Shown piece by piece: positions 55,201 to 61,335 of a DNA stretch of 64,000 nt. The notes beneath the pieces were generated by a model. The model had not been told where the DNA came from and did not search any database. It was given only the letters and a program-made list of their open reading frames with translations. Every line of letters starts with the position of its first letter. Within the stretch, counting starts at the first letter, position 1. The position numbers were made by a program, and so were the translations under genes. The stretch is from assembly GCA_900542065.1 (NCBI GenBank), contig UQLU01000007.1, positions 1-64,000 on the forward strand, written 5' to 3'. This DNA is from an uncultured Eggerthella sp. Lineage in GTDB: Bacteria; Actinomycetota; Coriobacteriia; Coriobacteriales; Eggerthellaceae.

Positions 55201-56948
55201 TCAAGGCGAATGAGGCGGCAATTGGTGCGGGCATCTTCAAGAAGATTGCCGTGATTGCCAATGTAGAGCAGTGTTGAAGTTAGGTGTGATTCGCGCAAGG
55301 CATCAATAGGTGGATTGGTAACCTGCGCAAAAAGCTGGTTGAAATAGTGGAAGAAGCGGCGTGGGCGTTCGGATAAGCAGGCTAGAGGGGTGTCGGTACC
55401 CATCGAAGCGAGGGGCGCTTTTCCTTTTTCTGCCATGGGGATAATGGCTTCCTCAACGTCATCGAAGTAATAGCCGTGCACCGCTTGTCGCTTGCTAAGC
55501 GTTAGGTTGCCATCAGGTAAGCTGTCATTCGATTCGCCTGCCTGATCAACAAGGCTTTCAAGCTTGCGCGTTTCGGCATTAATCCAGTCAAAATACGGGG
55601 CTTTATTCGCGAGGCTTTCTTTGATTTCGTCATCGAACAGTACGCGGCCTTCTGTTGGATCAACAAGCAACATCTGACCTGGGCCAAGGCTGCCTGCGTT
55701 CAAGATCTTCGACGGATCAATATCAAGCGTGCCTGTTTCGCTTGAAAGAATGAGGCGATCATCAGAGGTTATGTAGTAACGTGCGGGGCGCAGTCCATTG
55801 CGATCAAGAACCGCACCCATGATGCGACCATCGGAAAAGGCAATCGCAGCAGGGCCTTCCCATGCTTCGGTGAGCATTGACTGATATTCACCCCAGGCGC
55901 TTCGCTTTTTGGAAAGCGCAGGGTTTTTGTCCCATGGTTCAGGAAGCAGCATTGATACCGCGCGTGGCAAGCTGCGGCCGTTCATCACGATGAACTCCAG
56001 CATATTGTCCAGCATTGCCGAGTCGGATCCTTCGCCATTGAATACGGGAAGTACCTTGGTAAGGTTGTCTCCCATGACAGGGGAATAAAGATGAGGTTCG
56101 CGAGCTCGGGTCCAGTTGATATTGCAGTGCAGGGTGTTTATTTCGCCGTTGTGCACGATATAGCGATTGGGGTGAGCGCGTTCCCACGAAGGGGTAGTGT
56201 TAGTGGAATAGCGCGAATGAACAAGGGCAATAGCGGTTTCGCACGATGCATCATCGAGATCCTTGAAAAAGCCGCGCATCTGCGTCGAAATAAGCATGCC
56301 TTTATACACAATGGTACGGGCACTCATTGAGCATACATAGAAGGTTTTATCGTTGAGGCTGTAGGTCTTCTTTGCAAGCTTTTCGATCACGCGACGACAC
56401 GTATAGAGGCGGCGTTCAAATTCGTCTGCGGTTTCGCAGTCGGCAGGGCGACCAAGGAATGCCTGCTTGATGGTAGGCATGCATTCGAGCGCTGCCGAAT
56501 CAAGGTCATGAGCGTCGGTAGGGACGTCGCGCCAAAACAGCAAGGGGATACCTTCGGAGATACATCCATCCTCAAAGACGCGCATGGCTTCAGCAAGACC
56601 ATGATCGTCAGTGGGCAAGAAGAGCATGGCTACGCCGTAGTTACCTTCGTCGGGCAACAGGCTGCCGTATTTTTGAGCTTCCTTGCGAAAGAAACGATGG
56701 GGAATCTGAAAAAGGATGCCTGCACCGTCGCCTGTGTTTGGTTCAAGGCCAACTCCACCGCGATGTTCCAAGTTAACAAGGACGGATAGTGCATCATCGA
56801 CCATCTGGTGGGAGCGCACGCCCTTTAGGTTTGCGAGTGCTCCGATACCGCAAGCATCATGCTCAAACGAGCTGCGATACATTCCTGGGGGTGTGGATGG
56901 TGCTGGGGGCGTGCACGCTGGGGTTGCACACGTTGCTTCGCTGTTCAT
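52296..56948 (-). CDS. gltB: Glutamate synthase large subunit
   Basis: The 1550-residue subunit converts glutamine and 2-oxoglutarate to two glutamates. A 33-residue propeptide rich in Ala/Thr/Pro precedes the glutaminase nucleophile in HDACGIGALANLKG. SRYSTNTTPSWERAHP and HNGEINTL complete the amidotransferase domain. The FMN synthase domain has GRSNSGEGGENPARE and SGSNGGTGAAPRDSI. The [3Fe-4S] cysteines are in MQRDCQQDTCPVGIATQ. A C-terminal beta-helix with GGMSFGAF and GGKLAI follows. ATG at 56948 has AGAGGT upstream. With gltD and glnN it forms a nitrogen-assimilation operon. Confidence 0.97.
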   Translation of the reverse strand: MNSEATCATPACTPPAPSTPPGMYRSSFEHDACGIGALANLKGVRSHQMVDDALSVLVNLEHRGGVGLEPNTGDGAGILFQIPHRFFRKEAQKYGSLLPDEGNYGVAMLFLPTDDHGLAEAMRVFEDGCISEGIPLLFWRDVPTDAHDLDSAALECMPTIKQAFLGRPADCETADEFERRLYTCRRVIEKLAKKTYSLNDKTFYVCSMSARTIVYKGMLISTQMRGFFKDLDDASCETAIALVHSRYSTNTTPSWERAHPNRYIVHNGEINTLHCNINWTRAREPHLYSPVMGDNLTKVLPVFNGEGSDSAMLDNMLEFIVMNGRSLPRAVSMLLPEPWDKNPALSKKRSAWGEYQSMLTEAWEGPAAIAFSDGRIMGAVLDRNGLRPARYYITSDDRLILSSETGTLDIDPSKILNAGSLGPGQMLLVDPTEGRVLFDDEIKESLANKAPYFDWINAETRKLESLVDQAGESNDSLPDGNLTLSKRQAVHGYYFDDVEEAIIPMAEKGKAPLASMGTDTPLACLSERPRRFFHYFNQLFAQVTNPPIDALRESHLTSTLLYIGNHGNLLEDARTNCRLIRLDSPILTQDEFNTLAEIDRKGFKGTKLYASYPAGKTAADTDPHALRDALNTLCEQAEQAIRAGVSVLAISDRVSEGEIPIPSLLAVSSIHNHLLRCGLRTQADLIIECGDAITAHDFATLVGYSASGICPYLAHDTIASLADRSVISISAEEAIANYNKAILSGIVSIMSKMGISTMQGYHAAQIFEAVGLSEEFVNTHFTGTVSRIGGLSIDDLQHECDLHYAESLDQMHSPAPDQLPSSGITTWRPRGEEHLITPEVISLLQRAVRTNDATLFDEYSKAVHQAGRTIVLRDLLEFVPTRPSIPLEAVEPASEIVKRFNTGAMSYGSISKEAHECLAIAMNRLGGRSNSGEGGENPARETPLPNGDSKCSAIKQIASGRFGVTSRYLMSAKELQIKLAQGAKPGEGGHLPSSKVWPWIARTRRSTPGIGLISPPPHHDIYSIEDLAELIFDLKNANPHARVSVKLVSETGVGTIATGVAKGGANKILISGSNGGTGAAPRDSIHHAGLPLEMGLAETQQTLLQNGLRSRVVLEADGKLMDGRDVAIACLLGAEEFGFATMPLIAMGCLMQRDCQQDTCPVGIATQNRSLRSCFCGKPEYVVNFMMMVAEQLRTIMATLGFATIDEMVGQVECLRQTNNARSWKANLMDLAPLLVKPEVEFGRAIPVAHCPHYLPEAQAPNTLPQTLDATLFVPYTEQARQHLEPITFHADIANINRCVGTMLGSVVTASHPEGIPEDTITINCTGSGGMSFGAFLPHGITLSITGDTNDYFGKGLSGGKLAITPPTNATYRPEENILVGNVAFYGATEGKGYVNGLAGQRFAVRNSGAELVVEGVGENGCEYMTGGTVLVLGEVGQNFAAGMSGGIAYVYDETKTLKRRCNLELVELVAPTTQELATIRRLLEEHVQATASPLGAKMLYQFEDIAVHFTKVIPVEYAKMLDLITEFEAQGHERQEAEELAFEATRMGA

Positions 56949-57239
56949 GTATACCTCTTTTCGCCTGTTTAGGTGGTACTACTCTACGGAAGCACTGTGT
57001 CTTGATCGTTGCATGCTTGTTTCAGCTACGTTAATTCGACGGTGAAAGTATCGCGGTAGGTTTTAAGGAAATGTGCTGATGACAAGGGCGTTATATATAT
57101 GATTTATTGTGCAAATTGCGTATTTAAAAGAAGATTTCGGAATGTTTCGCTTTGTTTCGGTTTGGTTAACAAAATCCTGGTGAGGCGCTATTCCCCGAAA
57201 TATTTGCGCAAAACGGGCGGTTTTTATGCGCTCTTTAGT
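56949..57239. other. Divergent intergenic region between gltB and asd, left part
   Basis: This must contain the gltB promoter (leftward). An A/T-rich TATATATA stretch near 57095-57110 is a candidate, but no clear -35/-10 pair can be defended. No gene seen. Confidence 0.4.
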
Positions 57240-57400
57240 TGAGCGTAGTATCATGAGCCCAATCATCATGGCGAGCATGACGTTAGACGATAATCGGAAT
57301 TGCGTTAGATTAAGGTTGTCGCTACGCTGGACTAAGATTGACGCTACATTAGATTTGGCGCTACTTATTGCTACGTAAGACGATGGTTGACACAATGTAA
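57240..57400. repeat. Degenerate GCTAC/TTAGAT repeats upstream of asd
   Basis: Short units such as GCGTTAGATTAAGG, GCTACGCTGGACTAAGATTGAC, GCTACATTAGATTTGGC and GCTACGTAAGACGATGGTTG follow each other with a period near 17-22 bp. The array lies just before the asd ribosome site and is non-coding. Confidence 0.5.
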
Positions 57401-57425
57401 AACGTCTCGACTAAAGGAGCTTTTT

Positions 57426-58478
57426 ATGGCCTGGACAAAGGAAATACCTGCCAATCCTGTTGTTGCAGTAGCTGGTGCAACTGGTGCGGTTGGTCATGAA
57501 TTCCTCGAGGTTCTTCATGATCTCGATTTCCCTGCAAGTGAAGTACGCGCTTTAGCTTCAGCACGTTCTGCAGGAAAGAAGCTTCCTTTTAAGGGTTGCG
57601 GTCAGGTTCCTGCTGGGGAATTAACCGTTCAGGAAATGACCCCAGAAGCATTCGAGGGCGTTGATATCGCTTTATTTAGTGCGGGTGCGGGAGTGTCTAA
57701 GCAGTTCCGCCAGGCAGTAGTAGATGCGGGTGCCATCATGATCGATAATTCTAGTGCATTCCGCATGGACGAAGATGTTCCGCTGATTGTGCCAGAGGTA
57801 AATCCTCAGGATATCGAATGGCACAATGGAGTAATTGCTAACCCGAACTGCTCTACTATTCAAATGGTAGCAGCCTTAAAGCCTCTGTATGATCTGTCTC
57901 GCATTACGCGTGTCGTTGTTTCTACTTACCAGGCGGCATCGGGCGCTGGTGCTAAGGCAATGGACGAATTGTACGCACAGACTCGACAGTTCCTTGACGG
58001 GGAAGAGCTAACGATTGATGCGTTTGCTCACCAGATTGCTTTTAACTGCATTCCTCATATCGATGTATTCTTGGATGATGCTTCCACGAAAGAAGAATGG
58101 AAGATGGTGGTTGAAACCAAGAAGATTATGGGAGACGAAAATCTTCAGGTTGCAGCAACGTGCGTTCGTGTGCCTGTTCTTCGTTGTCATGGTGAATCGA
58201 TTAATGTTGAATTCGAAGGTCCAGTAAGTGTTGAGCAAGCACGCGCTGCTCTTGAAGCTGCACCAGGTATTACGGTAATGGACGATATTGCAAATAACGT
58301 ATATCCAATGCCAGGTTTGTTGGCAGGCACTGACGGTGCCTTTGTTGGTCGTATTCGCAAGGATCCTTCTGTGGAAAATGGTATTGCTTTCTGGAATGTT
58401 GCAGACCAAATTCGCAAGGGTGCAGCATTGAATGCAACTCAGATTGCTCTGCTGCTTTTGCCTCAGTCAGCAGAGTAA
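57426..58478 (+). CDS. asd: Aspartate-semialdehyde dehydrogenase
   Basis: Asd reduces aspartyl phosphate, the aspartokinase product, to the semialdehyde used for diaminopimelate and threonine. The 350-residue protein has the NADP loop VAVAGATGAVGHEFLEVL, the catalytic cysteine in ANPNCSTIQM (near residue 140) and the substrate-binding RVPVLRCHGESINVEFE. ATG at 57426 follows AAAGGAG at ideal spacing; an in-frame TTG at 57387 is less likely. It is transcribed opposite to the gltBD-glnN cluster. Confidence 0.96.
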   Translation: MAWTKEIPANPVVAVAGATGAVGHEFLEVLHDLDFPASEVRALASARSAGKKLPFKGCGQVPAGELTVQEMTPEAFEGVDIALFSAGAGVSKQFRQAVVDAGAIMIDNSSAFRMDEDVPLIVPEVNPQDIEWHNGVIANPNCSTIQMVAALKPLYDLSRITRVVVSTYQAASGAGAKAMDELYAQTRQFLDGEELTIDAFAHQIAFNCIPHIDVFLDDASTKEEWKMVVETKKIMGDENLQVAATCVRVPVLRCHGESINVEFEGPVSVEQARAALEAAPGITVMDDIANNVYPMPGLLAGTDGAFVGRIRKDPSVENGIAFWNVADQIRKGAALNATQIALLLLPQSAE

Positions 58479-58484
58479 GTTATG

Positions 58485-58651
58485 CCCTGCAGAAAAATGC
58501 GGTTTGTGAGAGAGTCTCTTGATGAAAGAGACTCTCTTCTTTTTCTGAAAGCGTATAAAGCATCAAATTTATGTAACTAACGGTATTTTTCGCGAGATAG
58601 TTTCGCGTTGGCGGCTTTCGAGTCTCTCACTTTCGGGGTTTTTCTGCAGGG
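58485..58651. repeat. Dispersed element with CCCTGCAG inverted ends, copy 2
   Basis: The 167-bp unit starts seven bases after the asd stop. Its left end (CCCTGCAGAAAAATGCGG, TTTGTGAGAG) and right end (CTCTCACTTTCGGGG, TTTTTCTGCAGGG) match copy 1 at 9446-9602 almost exactly. The cores differ. A terminator-like hairpin lies inside the left part. Confidence 0.75.
58509..58544 (+). terminator. Terminator of asd within repeat element copy 2
   Basis: AGAGAGTCTCTT (58509-58520) pairs perfectly with AAGAGACTCTCT (58526-58537) around GATGA, followed by TCTTTTT. Confidence 0.8.
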
Positions 58652-58679
58652 TGGTGCCGAAAAACGGAAAAAACTTGGG

Positions 58680-60173
58680 TTATAGGTCAAAAACTGCCAA
58701 GGGAGCAACGCGGATTGTGCCGCAATAGGTTTTGGCACTTGGCTGAACGAGTCCTGTTTTTAGGGTGATCATGGTCACCGTATGGTCTGCCACAATGCAA
58801 GGCTTTGCCGCTGTACCTGTTTGTGCCGAAAAGCCGCTGGCGACGTCCGCTGCAATAATACGTGCATTCTGTATGCTACAAGTGCGATGATCAGTATTGT
58901 GTAGTTTTTCGTGTACTTCTTCACGTACTTTTTGCTGGTTAGCAAGTTCTATCCAAGTAGAGAAAGGCTCGCGTACGGTATCGCCAGAAAATCCTGTACC
59001 TAAAATTGCATCAATAATAAGATCTGCTTTTGAAAGGGATGCTTTTACTTCTTCATTGGTCGGATTAATAAGCAGGTGAATTGTTTGCTTACTCTTGGGC
59101 GAAGCAGCGATCTTGCGTCCTGCTTTGTATTTGCTTTTGCGTTCTATTTCTTGTTTTGTCTCGTGTCCTGTTTTGTGTTCGACTTTATAATCAATTTCGC
59201 ATTCTGCCTTGCGTTCGACTCTGTATTCTGCCTCGTACTCGATTTCGCATTTAATACCATGCTCAATTTCGCAGGCGGTGGTATGGGCGGGTTCCGCTTT
59301 TATCTCTTGTGCGGAAACAGAAGAAATCAAATCAACGTGGTAGCCTGCTTTTGCCAAATAGTCTGCTGCAACCCAGCCGTCGCCGCCATTGTTTCCGTGT
59401 CCGCAAAGTATTGAGACATGAAGCTGGTTTGGTGTTGGAGTATAGAATTGGTTTTGCCTTGATGCTGTTTTGCTGCGCTCGGGTTCGTTGTGGTTTATTT
59501 CGCTGCGGTCAGATTCTCTGCAGTCAGATTTCTGTTCGAAATATTTTTTAGCTTCATATGCTAAAAATCTTCCCGCGCGATGCATTAGAGTGTAGAGCGA
59601 AGTGCCTGATGAAGCGATTGATTGCTCAAGGTGTACCACTTCAGGAACATCAAGAACGGGGTATTCGGGATTAAAGTCCAAGTAGGGAGATAATGCTTGT
59701 TTGTATGTAGTACATAGCTCAGCTAGGGATACGCGAGAGTTAGCGGGACTTGTCGAGGGTAATACGGTACAAGGAATAGAAGTTGCTGGTTCGCATAGTT
59801 TCTTATAAAGCTGGCCTGCTTTGGTGCCCGTGGTAAAAACAGCTTGGATGGGAGCTGCATTTAGAATTTGAGCCAAATCGTTAGGTTTGGCGTTTTTGAT
59901 GCTGGCATCGCTTGCGCCTTCAATATCGCAACTTGATACAACATCCCAAAGCGCAATGTGGTGGCGCAGGCATAAGTCACGCTTTTCTTCGATAGTTTCT
60001 GGGGTGGGTTCATCGAAGAGCAGGGCAAGCACTTTCCAGAATCTATTTTGAGGATGTCCGTAGAAAAATCCCGTTTCGCGCGACTTTGGAGAAGGCATGG
60101 TGCCAAGCAAAAGCACGCGGGAATTTTTGTCGTATACAGGTTCTATTTCGTGGATAACGTGGGTGGATGTCAT
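58680..60173 (-). CDS. DNA-deoxyinosine glycosylase fused to NAD(P)H-hydrate epimerase
   Basis: The 497-residue protein joins two repair activities that act on different molecules. Residues 1-165 match the hypoxanthine-DNA glycosylase (family 6 uracil-DNA glycosylase-like) signature LLLGTMPSPKSRETGFFYGH followed by PQNRFWKVL and LPSTSPANS. Residues 175-497 are a YjeF_N/NnrE domain: the GHGNNGGDGW loop (258-267), AILGTGFSGD, IAADVASGFSAQTG and VTMITLKTG. NnrE repairs damaged NAD(P)HX; the dehydratase domain that often follows it is absent. Two low-complexity inserts interrupt the epimerase, one at 215-245 and one at 290-365. The second consists of E/K-rich imperfect repeats (CEIEHGIK, CEIEYEAE, CEIDYKVE) encoded at about 59080-59300. 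The epimerase calls are by motif; activity is unproven. Confidence 0.82.
   Translation of the reverse strand: MTSTHVIHEIEPVYDKNSRVLLLGTMPSPKSRETGFFYGHPQNRFWKVLALLFDEPTPETIEEKRDLCLRHHIALWDVVSSCDIEGASDASIKNAKPNDLAQILNAAPIQAVFTTGTKAGQLYKKLCEPATSIPCTVLPSTSPANSRVSLAELCTTYKQALSPYLDFNPEYPVLDVPEVVHLEQSIASSGTSLYTLMHRAGRFLAYEAKKYFEQKSDCRESDRSEINHNEPERSKTASRQNQFYTPTPNQLHVSILCGHGNNGGDGWVAADYLAKAGYHVDLISSVSAQEIKAEPAHTTACEIEHGIKCEIEYEAEYRVERKAECEIDYKVEHKTGHETKQEIERKSKYKAGRKIAASPKSKQTIHLLINPTNEEVKASLSKADLIIDAILGTGFSGDTVREPFSTWIELANQQKVREEVHEKLHNTDHRTCSIQNARIIAADVASGFSAQTGTAAKPCIVADHTVTMITLKTGLVQPSAKTYCGTIRVAPLAVFDL
59080..59300 (-). repeat. In-frame degenerate repeat in the glycosylase-epimerase fusion
   Basis: Imperfect units of about 15-30 bp (TTGCGTTC, TTTCGCATTC, TTGTCTCGTG types on the plus strand) encode the E/K-rich repeat loop inside the NnrE domain. 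Confidence 0.55.
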
Positions 60174-60252
60174 GACGGGTCCTTTATGGGTGTGCTGCTA
60201 AGAAATACCTAAAGGGCAGATAAGAGTACTGTTTTAGGTTGTTTTGCTTGCT

Positions 60253-60735
60253 CTAAATTAGAATGCCATTGCAGTGATCTATTTCGTGTTGGATTATTTG
60301 CGCAGTAAAACCTTTAAAGGTTTTTGTTTGCTTGCGGAATTGCTCATCAAAATAGCGAACTTCTATACGGTCAAATCTTGTGGTGCTGCGAACACCTGAA
60401 AGTGATAAGCAGCCTTCTTTGGTTTCGTATGGTTTGGATGACTTGATTATTTCGGGGTTGTACATCAGGATTGGGTCGCTTTTGGCTTTGCTGGCTTTGG
60501 ATTCTTTATTGGGGTTTTTGCGATCGTCCTTGCTGGTCTTTTCACTGTTGTTTTCGTCGTGCACAACAATAATGCGTTTATGTACCCCAATCATATTTGC
60601 TGCCATCCCTACGCATTCATGCGCATGTGCTTGAAGCGTTTCTTTGAGGTTTTGACCAGTAGGCATATCCTCTCGAGTGGCTTCAGTACTGGGAATTTGC
60701 AAGATAATCGGAGAAGTAACAATAGGGCAAATCAT
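60253..60735 (-). CDS. Divergent peptide deformylase-like protein
   Basis: The 160-residue protein has deformylase motif II EGCLSLSGV (zinc Cys) and motif III QHEIDHCNG (two zinc His and the catalytic Glu). Motif I is CVGMAANMIG, where the canonical GxGxAAxQ has Gln as its last residue; here that glutamine is replaced by Met. A lysine/serine-rich insertion (about residues 62-86) separates motifs I and II. The protein therefore keeps the metal site but lacks a residue normally needed to stabilise the tetrahedral intermediate. It may be a second, specialised deformylase of a known GMAANMIG-type subgroup; the main def would be elsewhere. ATG at 60735 lies in front of MICPIVTSP. Confidence 0.75.
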   Translation of the reverse strand: MICPIVTSPIILQIPSTEATREDMPTGQNLKETLQAHAHECVGMAANMIGVHKRIIVVHDENNSEKTSKDDRKNPNKESKASKAKSDPILMYNPEIIKSSKPYETKEGCLSLSGVRSTTRFDRIEVRYFDEQFRKQTKTFKGFTAQIIQHEIDHCNGILI

Positions 60736-61128
60736 GCGGTGCCTACCTAGCTGGATGGTTGGTTAATAAGCGATATGAATATGATAGCTAATTGTTCTTA
60801 CTAGAGGTGCTTATCTGCAGGGGTGGTGCGCATTTTCTGAGAAAGTAATACTTTTTATCAGGGGGTTTAAGGAAGCACCCCAGAATTTTACAGGACTACC
60901 AATGGTTGTTACCTAAATTGGTTGCTTAATTACATGCCTCTCGATTAGGCATTTCTTGAATAGGTTACTTTCTTGAAAAATGCGCATCATCTACCTCGAA
61001 GTAGTCAAAATCCGCAAAAGAGACGTACGCATTATGAAGTGGGGGCTAGTGGCAAAAAGTCAGGGTTATAGGCCAAAAGTCACAAAAAAGAGGTTTATTG
61101 ACATATAGGGTTATAGGGGGTTAAAGGA
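60736..61128. other. Non-coding gap with repeat remnants
   Basis: No gene is visible. At 60817-60847, CTGCAGGGGTGGTGCGCATT and following bases resemble the sequence at the right edge of repeat element copy 1 (9595 onward), suggesting a decayed third copy. At 61062-61081, GGGTTATAGGCCAAAAG resembles the sequence at 58674-58692 around the stop of the glycosylase-epimerase gene. GGGTTATAGG also recurs at 61108. Confidence 0.45.
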
Positions 61129-61162
61129 AAGAGGCACCCACATTTTGAAGTGGGTGCCTCTT
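61129..61162 (-). terminator. Hairpin terminator of ppk
   Basis: AAGAGGCACCCAC (61129-61141) and GTGGGTGCCTCTT (61150-61162) form a perfect 13-bp stem with an 8-nt loop. Read leftward it is followed by TTCCTTT, so it can end the ppk transcript. Confidence 0.75.
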
Positions 61163-61205
61163 AGTAATATTGCGGCAATTGGTTAAGCGGTTTGCTTGAG
61201 TAACG

Positions 61206-61335
61206 CTTAACGGTTAGTTCAGCTAAGCTAACAGTGAGGCTGAACGATAACTTAACCGTTAGCTCGACTAAGCTGTTGGCTGGCTAAATGACAGGCTTAG
61301 CCGTTAGCTCGGTTCAGTCAATGAGCTATTAGCTC
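61206..61335. repeat. 45-bp tandem repeat downstream of ppk
   Basis: CTTAACGGTTAGTTC (61206), CTTAACCGTTAGCTC (61251) and CTTAGCCGTTAGCTC (61296) start units exactly 45 bp apart, each followed by a CTAAGCT- or CAGTCA-type segment. The last TTAGCTC overlaps the ppk stop codon. The array fills the DNA between the ppk stop and its terminator. Confidence 0.75.
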
